This document shows positions 16,443-28,531 of a DNA stretch of 64,000 bases, piece after piece. Position 1 is the stretch's first letter. Every line of letters begins with the position of its first letter. This DNA is from Amycolatopsis acidiphila (GTDB lineage: Bacteria; Actinomycetota; Actinomycetes; Mycobacteriales; Pseudonocardiaceae): positions 2,232,001 to 2,296,000 of the forward strand of contig NZ_CP090063.1 in assembly GCF_021391495.1 (NCBI RefSeq), given 5' to 3'. The notes beneath the pieces are model-generated. The model had not been told where the DNA came from, did no database searches, and saw only the letters and a list, made by a program, of their open reading frames with translations. Made by a program: the position numbers and the translations under genes.

Positions 16443-18673
16443 CCGAAGCAGGCGGATACTCGGTGCACGAAACCGAAGCCGTCATCGACAACGGCAAGTT
16501 CGGCACCCGCACGATCCGCTTCGAGACCGGGAGGCTCGCCCGCCAGGCTGCTGGCGCTGTCGTGGCCTACCTGGACGAAGAGACCATGCTGCTCTCGGCG
16601 ACCACCGCGTCGAAGCACCCGAAGGAGCACTTCGACTTCTTCCCGCTGACGGTGGACGTCGAGGAGCGCATGTACGCCGCGGGCCGCATCCCGGGCGCGT
16701 TCTTCCGTCGCGAGGGCCGGCCCTCCACCGACGCGATCCTGACCGCCCGGCTGATCGACCGGCCGCTGCGCCCGTCGTTCACCGACGGCCTGCGCAACGA
16801 GATCCAGGTCGTCGTCACGGTGCAGAGCCTGCACCCGGACGACCCGTACGACGTGCTGGCGATCAACGCCGCGTCCGCGTCGACCCAGATCAGCGGCCTG
16901 CCGTTCTCGGGCCCGATCGGCGGCGTGCGCGTCGCCCTGATCGACGGCCAGTGGGTCGCGTTCCCGACCTGGCCGCAGCTGGAGAAGGCCACCTTCAACA
17001 TGGTCGTGGCCGGCCGTGTCGTCGGTGACGATGTCGCGATCATGATGGTCGAGGCCGAGGGCACCGAGCACACGCTGGACCTGATCGCCGACGGCGCCGC
17101 CGCGCCCGACGAGCAGGCCGTGGCCGAGGGCCTCAGCGCCGCGAAGCCGTTCATCCGGGTGCTGTGCGAGGCGCAGCAGAAGCTCGCCGACGTGGCCGCC
17201 AAGCCCACCGGTGACTTCCCGGTGTTCCCGGCCTACCAGCAGGACGCCTACGACGCCGTCGCCGCGATCGCGACCGACGACCTCGCGAAGGCGCTGACCA
17301 TCGCGGGCAAGCAGGAGCGCGACAGCGCCACCGACGACGTCAAGGCCGCGGTGCTGGCCAAGGTCGGCGTCGGCGAGGGCGAGGCCTTCGCCGGGCGCGA
17401 CAAGGAGATCGGCGCGGCGTTCCGCGCGCTGACCAAGAAGCTGATCCGCCAGCGGATCCTGCGCGACAAGGTCCGCATCGACGGCCGCGGCCTGACCGAC
17501 ATCCGGAGCCTCTCGGCCGAGGTCGGGATCATCCCGCGGGCACACGGCTCGGCGCTGTTCGAGCGCGGCGAGACCCAGATCCTGGGCGTCACCACGCTGA
17601 ACATGCTCCGCATGGAGCAGCAGATCGACTCGCTGTCCCCGGAGACGCACAAGCGCTACCTGCACCACTACAACTTCCCGCCGTTCTCGACCGGCGAGAC
17701 CGGTCGCGTCGGCTCGCCGAAGCGGCGGGAGATCGGGCACGGCATGCTCGCCGAGCGCGCGCTGGTGCCGGTGCTGCCCAAGCGGGACGAGTTCCCGTAC
17801 GCCATCCGGCAGGTGTCGGAGGCGCTGGGCTCCAACGGCTCCACCTCGATGGGCTCGGTCTGCGCCTCGACGATGGGCCTGTACAACGCGGGCGTGCCGC
17901 TCAAGGCGCCGGTCGCGGGCATCGCGATGGGCCTGGTGTCCGACGAGGTCGACGGCGAGACGCGCTACGTCGCGCTGACCGACATCCTCGGCGCCGAGGA
18001 CGCCTTCGGCGACATGGACTTCAAGGTCGCCGGCACCAAGGACATCATCACCGCGCTGCAGCTGGACACCAAGCTCGACGGCATCCCCTCCGACGTGCTG
18101 GGCGCCGCGCTGAAGCAGGCCAAGGACGCGCGCCTGACGATCCTGGAGGTCATCGCCGAGGCCATCGACGGCCCCGACGAGATGAGCCCGTACGCCCCGC
18201 GCGTGACGAGCGTGAAGATCCCGGTCGACAAGATCGGCGAGGTCATCGGGCCGAAGGGCAAGATGATCAACTCGATCACCGAGGAGACCGGCGCCGACAT
18301 CTCCATCGAGGACGACGGCACGATCTACGTGGGCGCGGCCGACGGCCCGTCGGCGGAGGCGGCGATCGACAAGATCAACGCCATCGCCAACCCGCAGCTG
18401 CCCAAGGTGGGCGAGCGCTTCCTCGGCACCGTGGTGAAGACGGCCGCGTTCGGCGCGTTCGTCTCGCTGCTGCCGGGCAAGGACGGCCTGATCCACATCT
18501 CCAAGCTGGGCAACGGCAAGCGCATCGGCAAGGTCGAGGACGTGGTCAACGTGGGCGACAAGCTCCGCGTCGAGATCGCCGACATCGACAACCGCGGCAA
18601 GATCAGCCTGATCCTGGTCACGGAGGAAGAGGGCGAGAAGCCGGCCGAAGAGAAGGCCGACGCCGCCCAGTAA
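16439..18673 (+). CDS. pnp: Polyribonucleotide nucleotidyltransferase (PNPase)
   Basis: PNPase degrades RNA 3' to 5' by phosphorolysis and adds heteropolymeric tails; in actinomycetes it was first named guanosine pentaphosphate synthetase. The 744 residues hold two RNase PH domains joined by a helical domain, a KH domain near residue 594 ([11 protein letters not shown]) and an S1 domain from about 657 ([18 protein letters not shown]). The active-site region [10 protein letters not shown] and the FFRREGRPS loop are intact. ATG 16439 gives [19 protein letters not shown]. The 220-nt leader is highly structured and suggests post-transcriptional control. Confidence 0.98.
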   Translation: MTEAGGYSVHETEAVIDNGKFGTRTIRFETGRLARQAAGAVVAYLDEETMLLSATTASKHPKEHFDFFPLTVDVEERMYAAGRIPGAFFRREGRPSTDAILTARLIDRPLRPSFTDGLRNEIQVVVTVQSLHPDDPYDVLAINAASASTQISGLPFSGPIGGVRVALIDGQWVAFPTWPQLEKATFNMVVAGRVVGDDVAIMMVEAEGTEHTLDLIADGAAAPDEQAVAEGLSAAKPFIRVLCEAQQKLADVAAKPTGDFPVFPAYQQDAYDAVAAIATDDLAKALTIAGKQERDSATDDVKAAVLAKVGVGEGEAFAGRDKEIGAAFRALTKKLIRQRILRDKVRIDGRGLTDIRSLSAEVGIIPRAHGSALFERGETQILGVTTLNMLRMEQQIDSLSPETHKRYLHHYNFPPFSTGETGRVGSPKRREIGHGMLAERALVPVLPKRDEFPYAIRQVSEALGSNGSTSMGSVCASTMGLYNAGVPLKAPVAGIAMGLVSDEVDGETRYVALTDILGAEDAFGDMDFKVAGTKDIITALQLDTKLDGIPSDVLGAALKQAKDARLTILEVIAEAIDGPDEMSPYAPRVTSVKIPVDKIGEVIGPKGKMINSITEETGADISIEDDGTIYVGAADGPSAEAAIDKINAIANPQLPKVGERFLGTVVKTAAFGAFVSLLPGKDGLIHISKLGNGKRIGKVEDVVNVGDKLRVEIADIDNRGKISLILVTEEEGEKPAEEKADAAQ

Positions 18674-18686
18674 GGCACCCGCGAAT

Positions 18687-18720
18687 GGCCCGTTCGAGCG
18701 TGTCTCGGACGGGCCTTCGT
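18687..18720 (+). terminator. Hairpin after pnp
   Basis: A 12-bp stem, ggcccgttcgag / ctcggacgggcc, with one T-G wobble and a 5-nt loop, followed by ttcgt. It lies in the 68-bp gap before the M16 peptidase gene and probably ends or attenuates the pnp transcript. Confidence 0.7.
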
Positions 18721-18741
18721 GCTCTCTAGGAAAAGGAACCC

Positions 18742-21298
<2,557 letters not shown>

Positions 21299-21372
21299 CC
21301 GTGCCGTAGCAGGCAACGTTCGGGTTGTAGCGTCGCCCCCCGCTGAGTTGACGCGCCACTCAGCAAGACCAC

Positions 21373-22206
21373 CTAGCCCCGCAGGAACGCCAGGACGGCA
21401 CCGGTCTGACCGGCGATCGAGTGCGCGACCTCGGGCAGGAGCGTCACCTCCGCGTGCGGGATCGCGTCGCGCACCCGGTCCACCGTCTCCCGCGAGTCGA
21501 ACATCGCGTCACGCCCGCCGACGATCACCCGCACCGGCATCGTCAGCCCGCGCAACGCCTCGTCGCCGAACACCGGCAGGCGGTCGCGGCGGGGCCGGAA
21601 CTGCATGAAGATCAACGCGAGGTAATCGGCGATCTCCGGGCTCCGCCGGTGGTCCACGCCCGCGACCACCTTCAACGACCGCAGCAGCCCCCACCGCCCG
21701 AACGGCCTCAGCAGCAGCGCCGGGAGCACCCAGCCCCACTTCTGCCTGTCGATCCCGCCCGGGCACAGCAGGGCGAGCCGCGACACCCGGGCGGGGCGGC
21801 GGGTGGCGTAGTCGAGCGCGAGCCAGCCACCCAGCGAGGCCCCGACGACCGAGACCCGCGCGAGGCCCAGGTGGTCGAGGACGTCGTCCAGCCACGACGC
21901 GTACGCGTCGGAACCCAGCGGCGGCCGCGAGGGCGCGCTGAGCCCTGGCTCGCCGATGAGGTCGACCGCGTACACGCGGAAGTGCCGCGCCCACTCGGCG
22001 ATGTCGGCGCGCCACATCGCGGCATTCGTGCCCGAGCCGTGCAACAGCAGCACCGGCGGGGCGTCCCGGGGCCCGCACGCGAGGACGAACGTCTCGCCCT
22101 CGCGCGCGGGCACCCGCAGGTGCTCGGCCTCGACGGGCCAGCCGTCGAGGACCTCCCGATAGCGCCGCCGGATCTCCCGGCCGCCCGCGTCCGTCTTGTA
22201 GATCAC
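21373..22206 (-). CDS. Alpha/beta-fold hydrolase
   Basis: A 277-residue hydrolase with all landmarks: HGSG oxyanion loop (about residue 56), nucleophile elbow GASLGG (about 124), acid in VGGRDAMF and histidine in VAHSIAG. The cap region is short. The substrate is unknown, and esterase, C-C hydrolase or haloperoxidase-like roles are all possible. Its ATG overlaps the TGA of the upstream HTH gene, so the HTH protein is translated with it. Confidence 0.88.
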   Translation of the reverse strand: MIYKTDAGGREIRRRYREVLDGWPVEAEHLRVPAREGETFVLACGPRDAPPVLLLHGSGTNAAMWRADIAEWARHFRVYAVDLIGEPGLSAPSRPPLGSDAYASWLDDVLDHLGLARVSVVGASLGGWLALDYATRRPARVSRLALLCPGGIDRQKWGWVLPALLLRPFGRWGLLRSLKVVAGVDHRRSPEIADYLALIFMQFRPRRDRLPVFGDEALRGLTMPVRVIVGGRDAMFDSRETVDRVRDAIPHAEVTLLPEVAHSIAGQTGAVLAFLRG

Positions 22207-22622
22207 GGCTCCAGCACCCCCTGCACGTATTCGAGCAGCCGGGCGGTGTCCGCCAGGCCGCCGATGATGATCAGCTTCAGCCGGCCCCGCCGTTCGTCGT
22301 AGACCGTCTCGATCCGCAGCGGCTCCTCGCCGTGGCGTGCGCTGGCCCCCATGAGCAGCGTGCTCACCCGGCCTGCCGTCCCGGGGTCGGCGGCGTCGAT
22401 CTCGACGATGCTCGACACCTCGACATGCCGCTGCCGCCGCGCTTCCGGCTCCTCCGTCACCGGCGAGCCGAGCAGCGCCTCCAGGTCCTCGTGCGCGATC
22501 CGGTACTGCTTCCCGATCCGCACGGCCTTGAGCCGCCCGTCGCGGACGTAGCCGCGCACGGTGCGGACGTGCAGCCCCAGTCGTTCGGCGACCTCTTCTG
22601 CCGAGTAGAGCTTTTTGGACAT
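22203..22622 (-). CDS. Excisionase/MerR-type helix-turn-helix protein
   Basis: A 139-residue protein. The N-terminal 55 residues form an excisionase-type winged HTH (YSAEEVAERLGLHVRTVRGY, then GKQYRIAHEDLEALLG). The C-terminal 75 residues have alternating beta and alpha character with no domain I recognise; they include DERRGRLKLIIIGGLADTAR and may bind a ligand. No phage genes are near, so it is likely a plain regulator coupled to the hydrolase. Upstream lies an unusually AT-rich 55-bp stretch (22620-22676) holding a TANNNT-type minus-strand -10 candidate. Confidence 0.8.
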   Translation of the reverse strand: MSKKLYSAEEVAERLGLHVRTVRGYVRDGRLKAVRIGKQYRIAHEDLEALLGSPVTEEPEARRQRHVEVSSIVEIDAADPGTAGRVSTLLMGASARHGEEPLRIETVYDERRGRLKLIIIGGLADTARLLEYVQGVLEP

Positions 22623-22677
22623 AAAAGGACTCTAACAGCCCTATGAAAGGGAAGGATAGGTAATTTTCAGGAAGGAT

Positions 22678-23199
22678 CTACAGGTGCATCCACGACGCGA
22701 ACAGGGCGGGGCAGGCGGCGAGCACGCTGTAGCGGACGAACCGGCCGGCCAGCCCCGCGGTCACGAACGTGGACATCCGCATGTCGGCAAGGCCCGCGAG
22801 CACCGTCGTCGCCATGAACGGCGGGAGGCCGAGCACCGAGCTGACCCCGTAGGTGCCCGTCATCCACTTCGGATGCCGGTGACACCGCTCGCGGATCGCC
22901 TCGACCTTCGCCCGCAGCCACTTCGTGCGCGCGTGCCGGCGTTCGCGCCGGCGGCTCGGCGGCCGCTGCCGGTGCAGCCGGTCGTGCAGCACCGGGGGGA
23001 GCTTGATCGACCCGCGTGCGGCCAGGTAGTACAGCAGCTTCCCGGCGATCTGCCCGATCGCGACGGCCGCGCCCACGAGGAACCACTTCGCCCCCGGTTC
23101 GCTCGACATCAGGCCGAGCACGAAGACCTCGATGCTGAGCACCGGGATGAGGGCGGAGCCGAACGCGACGCCGAGGGTCAGGCAGAACCAGCCGAGCAT
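22678..23199 (-). CDS. Small integral membrane protein, VTT/DedA-like
   Basis: A 173-residue membrane protein. Hydrophobic segments lie at about residues 5-30, 40-60 and 120-165, split by a very basic cytoplasmic loop (RQRPPSRRRERRHARTKW). The pattern GLPPFMATTVLAGLADMRM followed by GRFVRYSVLA resembles the C-terminal half of VTT/SNARE-associated (YqaA-type) proteins. Its role is unknown, possibly lipid or small-molecule transport. It is a single gene, divergent from gtrA with a 137-bp gap. Confidence 0.65.
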   Translation of the reverse strand: MLGWFCLTLGVAFGSALIPVLSIEVFVLGLMSSEPGAKWFLVGAAVAIGQIAGKLLYYLAARGSIKLPPVLHDRLHRQRPPSRRRERRHARTKWLRAKVEAIRERCHRHPKWMTGTYGVSSVLGLPPFMATTVLAGLADMRMSTFVTAGLAGRFVRYSVLAACPALFASWMHL

Positions 23200-23336
23200 C
23201 GCGCCTCCTGAAGGTCTTCTGGCAAGGACGCTAACGGGACACGGAGGTGTGCACAGGGGGGTTCACCGTACTCTTGGCCTCCTGCTGACCACCGTATGGT
23301 CATCTTTCGGCCATCCGGCCCTGGAAACCTGGCGCG

Positions 23337-23834
23337 GTGTCAGCCTCCGACAGGTCCGCGGCAGCCCGGTTCGCCGCATTCTGCGTCGCTGTGACGCGCC
23401 CGCTGCCGGTGGCGGTTCCGCCGAGTTTCGCCGGTTACGCGGTCATCAACGGCTTCACCTTCGCCGTGGACCTGGCGGTGCTCACCCTCGCCCGGACCGG
23501 GTTCGGGCTCCCGCTGCCCGTGGGCGTCACGCTCGGCTACCTGAGCGCCTTCGGGCTGGGTTTCGCGCTGAACCGGACGCTGAACTTCCGCTCGCACGCA
23601 CCGCTGGGCGGGCAGACGCTGCGCTACGCCGCCGCGGTGGGCGTGAACTACCTGGTCTTCATCCTCGGCGTGGGCGCAGGCCTGGCCGCCCTCGGCGTCG
23701 AGTACCACCTGTCGCGGCTGCTCGCGGGCATCGGCGAGGCCGTGTTCATGTACTGCGTGCTGCGGTGGATCGTGTTCGCCGACGTGCGAGAGGGGACCCG
23801 CTCGACGGCCGCGACACGCGGGCAACCAAGATAG
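23337..23834 (+). CDS. GtrA-family membrane protein
   Basis: A 165-residue GtrA-like protein with four predicted membrane helices and the family segment LGYLSAFGLGFALNRTLNFRS. GtrA proteins are thought to help flip polyprenyl-phosphate-linked sugars. GTG 23337 is taken as the start. The next gene, 19 nt downstream, is a GT-C glycosyltransferase that would use such a donor, so the pair probably decorates an envelope glycan. That pairing is inference from context. Confidence 0.8.
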   Translation: MSASDRSAAARFAAFCVAVTRPLPVAVPPSFAGYAVINGFTFAVDLAVLTLARTGFGLPLPVGVTLGYLSAFGLGFALNRTLNFRSHAPLGGQTLRYAAAVGVNYLVFILGVGAGLAALGVEYHLSRLLAGIGEAVFMYCVLRWIVFADVREGTRSTAATRGQPR

Positions 23835-23853
23835 GGGGCGCCGCGTCTGTTCG

Positions 23854-25224
23854 ATGATACTTCTCGTGGCTTTGGGACCTGGGAGAAGAGTGTTGAATTC
23901 TGTCGTCTCGACCTGGAGACACGGGAGTACCGGCGCGCGGGTGCGCCTGGCGCTCCAGCTGCTGCTGGCGCTGGGCCTGTTCTGTGCCCTGGCGTACTAC
24001 GCGCACGGCATCCGGAAGTGGCCGACCGACGTCGACGTGTACCGCCTCGGCGCCGACACGTTCCTCAAGGGCCACTCGATCTACACCCAGCTCCCGGTGT
24101 CCTCGATCGGCGGCGCGCTGCCCTACACGTACCCGCCGTTCTCCGCGGTGGTGTTCGTCCCGCTGGCGATCGTCCCGCCGTACATCGGCTTCCCGCTGCT
24201 GACCGGCCTCACCTGCCTCGCGCTGTTCCCGATCCTGCTGGCCTACCGCAAGAGCTCGCCCGAGCTGCGCGGTCTGCTGGGCAAGCCGTGGATGGTCGTC
24301 GCGGGCGCCTGCGTCATGGTGGTCGCGCACCCGGTCGCCAACACGATCTTCTGGGGCCAGATCAACGTCCTGCTGATGATGCTGGTCGCGGTCGACGTGC
24401 TGTGGCCGAACCCGAAGTGGCCGCGGGGCGCGCTGATCGGCATCGCGGCCGCGATCAAGCTGACCCCGGCCGGGTTCGTGTTGATCTTCCTGCTGCGCCG
24501 GGACTTCCGCGCGGCCGTGACCAGCTTCGTGAGCTTCTGCGTGTGCAGCGCGATCGCGTTCGTGCTGATGCCGCACGACTCGTGGCTGTACTGGACCGAC
24601 CGGGTGTTCCACGCGTCGAGCATGAACATCGGCCCGATCCACGCCAACGAGTCCGTGACCGCGAGCTTCGAGAAGCTGGGGCTGTCGGGCACCACGCTGA
24701 CCCTGGTCGGCGGTCTGGGCGTGCTCCTGGTCGTGGTGATGACCTGGCTGGGGACCAGGCGCGGGCTGGACGACGGCGACCTGGCGATGGCGTTCGGCGT
24801 CAACGCGACCGGCGTGCTGCTCGTGTCGCCGATCTCGTGGTCGCACCACTGGATCCTCGCGCTGCCCACGGCGGCGCTGATCATGGTGAAGGGCTACCAA
24901 CAGCACAAGTTCTGGCTGCTGTTCTCCGGCTGGGTCGGGGTGGTCATCCTGTGGCTCGCCCCGCACTACCAGGTGCCGCTGGAGTACCAGATCTGGAGCT
25001 TCGCGCAGAAGGTCGCCGGCTCGAGCTACCAGATCATCGCGGTGATCTTCCTGATCGTGATGACCGTGCGGTGGTTCCTGGGCCGGGGCCGGCCCGCCTC
25101 AGCCGACGAGCTCGAGTTCGAGCTGACCGGTCAGGCGGATCTCGCGCAGCCGGCGCTCGCCGGTGTCGAGGGTGCGCACGGTGCCGTCCGGGAGCCAGCC
25201 GGCGCGGCGGAAGAAGGAAAGTGA
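23854..25224 (+). CDS. GT87-family (DUF2029) polyprenol-sugar mannosyltransferase-like protein
   Basis: A 456-residue GT-C glycosyltransferase with about 10-11 membrane helices. The extracytoplasmic aspartates in WPTDVDVYRLGAD match the catalytic loop of PimE-type polyprenyl-phosphomannose alpha-mannosyltransferases. ATG 23854 is used; GTG 23890 and TTG 23893 near gggagaag are alternatives. The last ~42 residues (from ADELEFELTG) lie antisense to the end of the convergent GNAT gene and look non-conserved, so the functional protein may end near residue 413. It probably works with GtrA. Confidence 0.85.
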   Translation: MILLVALGPGRRVLNSVVSTWRHGSTGARVRLALQLLLALGLFCALAYYAHGIRKWPTDVDVYRLGADTFLKGHSIYTQLPVSSIGGALPYTYPPFSAVVFVPLAIVPPYIGFPLLTGLTCLALFPILLAYRKSSPELRGLLGKPWMVVAGACVMVVAHPVANTIFWGQINVLLMMLVAVDVLWPNPKWPRGALIGIAAAIKLTPAGFVLIFLLRRDFRAAVTSFVSFCVCSAIAFVLMPHDSWLYWTDRVFHASSMNIGPIHANESVTASFEKLGLSGTTLTLVGGLGVLLVVVMTWLGTRRGLDDGDLAMAFGVNATGVLLVSPISWSHHWILALPTAALIMVKGYQQHKFWLLFSGWVGVVILWLAPHYQVPLEYQIWSFAQKVAGSSYQIIAVIFLIVMTVRWFLGRGRPASADELEFELTGQADLAQPALAGVEGAHGAVREPAGAAEEGK

Positions 25225-25656
25225 CGCCGAGTCCGACTCGGCGACCCAGCTGATGCCGCGTTCGGCGCCGCGCTGACGCAGCCCGGTCGCGGCCTCGGCG
25301 AGCAGGCGGCCGCCGTGCCCGCGGCGGCCCCAGCGCGGCTCCACCAGCAGCGTCGCGATCAGGCCGGTGCGCGCCGCGTCCTCGGGGAGCTCGCCCGAGG
25401 CGCCGGCGACCTCCTCGTCCGGCGCGGGCCCGGCGACGCAGAACCCGACCGTGAAGGCGCCCTCCGTCGCGACGTGCACTGTGGTCCCCGGGTGTTCGAT
25501 CGCCACCGCCCACTGCTCTTCCGCGGCCGCGTCCAGCTGGGCGAGCGCCTTTTCGCCGAGGAAGTCGGCGTACGCGGTGCGCCAGGTGACGCGCTGGATG
25601 CGGGCGATCTCCGGGGCGTCCGCGGCGACGGCGGCCCGGACTTCGACGGTGGTCAT
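25099..25656 (-). CDS. GNAT-family N-acetyltransferase
   Basis: A 185-residue acetyltransferase. Motif A is LLVEPRWGRRGHGGRLLAEA near residues 102-121, and the C-terminal SLSFFRRAGWLPDG segment is typical. The substrate is unknown. ATG 25656 follows the family opening VEVRAAVAADAPEIARIQ. Its 3' end overlaps the convergent glycosyltransferase frame by 126 bp, so the coding strands compete there. Confidence 0.87.
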   Translation of the reverse strand: MTTVEVRAAVAADAPEIARIQRVTWRTAYADFLGEKALAQLDAAAEEQWAVAIEHPGTTVHVATEGAFTVGFCVAGPAPDEEVAGASGELPEDAARTGLIATLLVEPRWGRRGHGGRLLAEAATGLRQRGAERGISWVAESDSASLSFFRRAGWLPDGTVRTLDTGERRLREIRLTGQLELELVG

Positions 25657-25711
25657 GGCTGGAAACTTAGCCGTCGCGATTTTGTCGGTGGCTGCTGGCA
25701 CGATGACCTCG

Positions 25712-26914
25712 ATGGACACGATGAGCATCGCGGTCGCGCGCCGGATCGCGCTCGCCGCACAGGGGTTCGCCGATCCGCGGCCGGAGGTCGCCACGCGCAG
25801 GCACCTCAAGCGGGTGCTGTCGCGCGTGCAGCTGATCCAGCTGGACTCGGTGAACGTCGCGGTTCGGGCGCACTACGCGCCGTTGTTCTCGCGGCTGGGC
25901 GCGTACGACCGCACGCTGATCGACGAGGCGGCGTGGGCGCACAGTGCGCGCAAGCCGCGGATGCTGGTGGAGACGTGGGCGCACGAGGCGAGCCTGATCC
26001 CGGTCGAGGACTGGCCGCTGCTGCGCTCGGGGGCGAAGCGGGCCGGGTGGTGGCGCAACTACGCGCGGCTCGTCGAGAGGTCGCCGACGCTGGTGGACGA
26101 CATCGTCGCGGTGGTCAAGGAGCTGGGGCCGATCGGCGCGGGCGGGATCGAGCGCGAGGTCGTGGGCGAGTCGCAGCGCACGCCCGGGCCGTGGTGGGAC
26201 CGGTCGGAGGTGAAGAAGGTCTGTGAGTGGCTGTTCGGGATGGGACAGCTGACGACGGGGACAAGACGGTCGTTCGAGCGGTTGTACGACCTCACCGAGC
26301 GGGTGGTGCCGCCGGAGATCCTCGCGCGGCAGGTGTCGCCGGAGGAGGGGGCGCGGGAGCTGACGGCCCGCTCGGCGGCGGCGCTGGGCGTCGCGACCGA
26401 GCCCGACCTGCGGGACTACTACCGGCTGGGGCCGGAGGTGAGCCACCAGGCGGTGGCGGACCTGGTCGAGTCGGGCGTGCTGGAGCCGGTGCGGGTCCGG
26501 ACGTGGCGGTCCCCGGCGTACCGGTTCGCGGGGGCGCGGCTGCCCCGCAAGATCACCGGACGCGCGCTGCTGTGCCCGTTCGACCCGCTGATCTGGGAGC
26601 GGGGGCGCACGGAGCGGCTGTTCGACTTCCACTACCGCATCGAGATCTACGTGCCCGAGCCGAAGCGGGTGTACGGGTACTACGTGTTCCCGTTCCTGCT
26701 GGACGGTGAGCTGGTCGCGCGGGTCGACCTGAAGGCCGACCGGGAAGCGGGGGTGCTGCGGGTGCAGGGCGCGTTCGCGGAGCCGGAAGTGGACCGGCCG
26801 CGGGTGGCCGGTGAGCTGGCCGCGGAGCTGCGGGTGATGGCGCAGTGGCTGAGCCTGGACGGCGTGGCCGTGGGGGAGCGGGGTGACCTGGCCCCGCTGC
26901 TGCGGAGGGCCTGA
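25712..26914 (+). CDS. Winged-helix DNA-glycosylase-like protein (YcaQ/HTH_42 family)
   Basis: A 400-residue member of the winged-helix family that includes E. coli YcaQ and Streptomyces AlkZ, which unhook interstrand crosslinks and bulky alkyl adducts. Conserved pieces seen are the early QLDSVNV loop, the HYAPLFSRLG segment and, near the C-terminus, FDFHYRIEIYVPEPKRVYGYYVFPFL. In AlkZ the catalytic motif is QxQ or QxD, and QLD fits the QxD form. Starts at 25703, 25712 and 25721 are all in frame, and no ribosome site discriminates between them. A bidirectional terminator follows. Such proteins can confer self-resistance to DNA-alkylating antibiotics, but no such cluster is visible here. Confidence 0.85.
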   Translation: MDTMSIAVARRIALAAQGFADPRPEVATRRHLKRVLSRVQLIQLDSVNVAVRAHYAPLFSRLGAYDRTLIDEAAWAHSARKPRMLVETWAHEASLIPVEDWPLLRSGAKRAGWWRNYARLVERSPTLVDDIVAVVKELGPIGAGGIEREVVGESQRTPGPWWDRSEVKKVCEWLFGMGQLTTGTRRSFERLYDLTERVVPPEILARQVSPEEGARELTARSAAALGVATEPDLRDYYRLGPEVSHQAVADLVESGVLEPVRVRTWRSPAYRFAGARLPRKITGRALLCPFDPLIWERGRTERLFDFHYRIEIYVPEPKRVYGYYVFPFLLDGELVARVDLKADREAGVLRVQGAFAEPEVDRPRVAGELAAELRVMAQWLSLDGVAVGERGDLAPLLRRA

Positions 26915-27045
26915 GACGGCGTGCCGGCGGTGGGCGGCGCGGCCGGTGGGCGGCGGTGGTTGCGGGCAATGGCCAGGCCGCCCGTGACTCGAGGTCGCCG
27001 TTCGGGGCGCCGCGCAGCCACCTGACACCGCCGCGTCCGGAAGAA

Positions 27046-27089
27046 ACAACGAGGGGCGCCCCGCCGGTCGCTGTGGGCGCCCCCGTTGT
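27046..27089. terminator. Bidirectional terminator
   Basis: A long stem of about 15-16 bp (acaacg-a-ggggcgccc / gggcgccccc-gttgt, one A-C mismatch) with a 14-nt loop between convergent genes. Short A/T steps flank both sides. It sits in a 190-bp gap that holds nothing else I can identify. Confidence 0.75.
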
Positions 27090-27104
27090 CCCCCTGGTAC
27101 CGCG

Positions 27105-28007
27105 CTACTGCGTCGCGCGGGTGATCAGTGCCGCGCCCATTCCGGTGCGGGCGCGGATCTTCAACGGCACCTCGCCGGCGGGCGGCTCCAGGTCGAGGTC
27201 CAGCTCGCTGGACACCTTCCCCGACCCCGACGTCAGGTCCACCTCGGCAGTCACCCCCGGCCGTACCCCGACGCGGATCTCGCCCGAGCCCGTGATCAGC
27301 TCCAGCGAACCGCCCGCCGCCTCGGCGACGGACAGGTCCCCACTCCCGCTGCGCGCCATGATCTCGCCGGACGCCGCGCCCAGCCACACGTCGCCGGTCC
27401 CGGTCACCACCGTCGCCGAGCCGGACAGCGACGACGCCTCCACGTCACCGCTTCCCGTCCGCAGCTGCAGTCCCGCCAGCGCCGGCCCCAGCCGGATCCC
27501 GCCGGAACCCGTGCGCACCGTCGCCGCACCGTCGGCCCGGTCGAGCTTCACCTCGCCGGACCCGGTCAGCACGTCCGCGCGCCCGCACGGCCCGGTGACC
27601 GTCACGTCCGCCGACCCCGCCCGTAGTTCCAGCGACGAACCCACCGGCGCCCGCACGGTCACCGACAGCGGAATGTTCCGCAGCGGCAACGGTTTCGGCG
27701 CCCGCACGACCAGCCGCCTGCCGGTCTGCTCGATCCGCGTCTGCTGCACCGCCTCGGCCGGGGTGCCCCGCAGATCGCCGCCGAGCTGGTCGCCGAACCG
27801 GTCGCTGACCCAGTTCAGCAGGTTCGACACGCCCTGCGCCCATGGCTGGCCGACTTCCGGATCGTGCCGGACCTCGACGAACGTCTCGTCCGTGTCCGTC
27901 AGCTCGATGTCGATCTGTCCGAGCGTGACGCTGATGTCCAGGTCCAGCGGCCCCGCCGCGGCGAAGGTCTCCGTCCGGATCAGGTCTTCCCCCTGTGGCT
28001 CAGCCAT
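27105..28007 (-). CDS. DUF4097-family beta-helix (putative adhesin-like) protein
   Basis: A 300-residue protein made mostly of short repeated beta-strands with the recurring TGSGEV / TGSGDV / SGSGDL turns typical of DUF4097 solenoids (about residues 120-250). No signal peptide or membrane segment is present, so it is cytoplasmic; the adhesin label is only by family. It begins 2 nt after the stop of the ribbon-helix-helix gene, so the two are one operon under the operator at 28531-28561. Confidence 0.85.
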   Translation of the reverse strand: MAEPQGEDLIRTETFAAAGPLDLDISVTLGQIDIELTDTDETFVEVRHDPEVGQPWAQGVSNLLNWVSDRFGDQLGGDLRGTPAEAVQQTRIEQTGRRLVVRAPKPLPLRNIPLSVTVRAPVGSSLELRAGSADVTVTGPCGRADVLTGSGEVKLDRADGAATVRTGSGGIRLGPALAGLQLRTGSGDVEASSLSGSATVVTGTGDVWLGAASGEIMARSGSGDLSVAEAAGGSLELITGSGEIRVGVRPGVTAEVDLTSGSGKVSSELDLDLEPPAGEVPLKIRARTGMGAALITRATQ

Positions 28008-28009
28008 GA

Positions 28010-28531
28010 CTATCCCTTCACCCAGCCGTGCAGATGCGAGTCGGTGTTCTTGCCGGGACGCGACTTCGTCTCCCCGCGCAGGTGCGCCGCGCCGCCGAGG
28101 GCGCCCTGCACCGCCTGTGAGATGAACGTGTTGAGCGAAACCCCCTGGGCCGCCGCGGCCTGCTCGGCCTGGCCCTTGATCTGCTCGACCATCCGCAACG
28201 TCATCCGCGTGATGTTGTCGCTGCTCTCGCCGAGACCGGGCGGCGGCGGGGGTGGTGGTGGCGTCGGTCCGGGCTCGCGTTCCGCGGCCCCGGTGCCCGT
28301 CACGACGACGCGCACGTCGCGGCCGTCGAGGCGGACCTCGACGACGTGCTCCGGCAGTTGTGTGGTGACTTCGGCGGCCAGGTCGGCGAGCGCGTTCATC
28401 AGCGCCAGCCGGACCGCCGGTTCCAGCGCCGCCGAGAGCACCGCCGCGGCTCGCCGGGTCTGGTCGTCCCCCGCCGAGGCCGTCGCGGTCAGGTCCTCAC
28501 GGAGGCTCGTGATGTAAGGCGACAGGTCCAT
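28010..28531 (-). CDS. Ribbon-helix-helix regulator (HicB/Arc-like C-terminus)
   Basis: A 173-residue protein. The N-terminal ~80 residues are helical then beta ([17 protein letters not shown]). A proline run (P x8) separates a C-terminal ribbon-helix-helix module, [20 protein letters not shown] then [19 protein letters not shown]. This is the DNA-binding fold of HicB/Arc/CopG antitoxin-type regulators. No HicA-like toxin is adjacent; the partner is the DUF4097 gene. Its own start codon overlaps a three-half-site operator, implying autoregulation. Confidence 0.82.
   Translation of the reverse strand: MDLSPYITSLREDLTATASAGDDQTRRAAAVLSAALEPAVRLALMNALADLAAEVTTQLPEHVVEVRLDGRDVRVVVTGTGAAEREPGPTPPPPPPPPGLGESSDNITRMTLRMVEQIKGQAEQAAAAQGVSLNTFISQAVQGALGGAAHLRGETKSRPGKNTDSHLHGWVKG

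Noticed and set aside
22203..22622. Phage excisionase of an integrated element
   Set aside because: No integrase, attachment repeats or phage genes are nearby, and it is coupled to a hydrolase gene.
28010..28531. HicAB toxin-antitoxin system
   Set aside because: The ribbon-helix-helix part fits an antitoxin-type regulator, but no HicA-like or other toxin gene is adjacent; the partner is a 300-residue DUF4097 protein.
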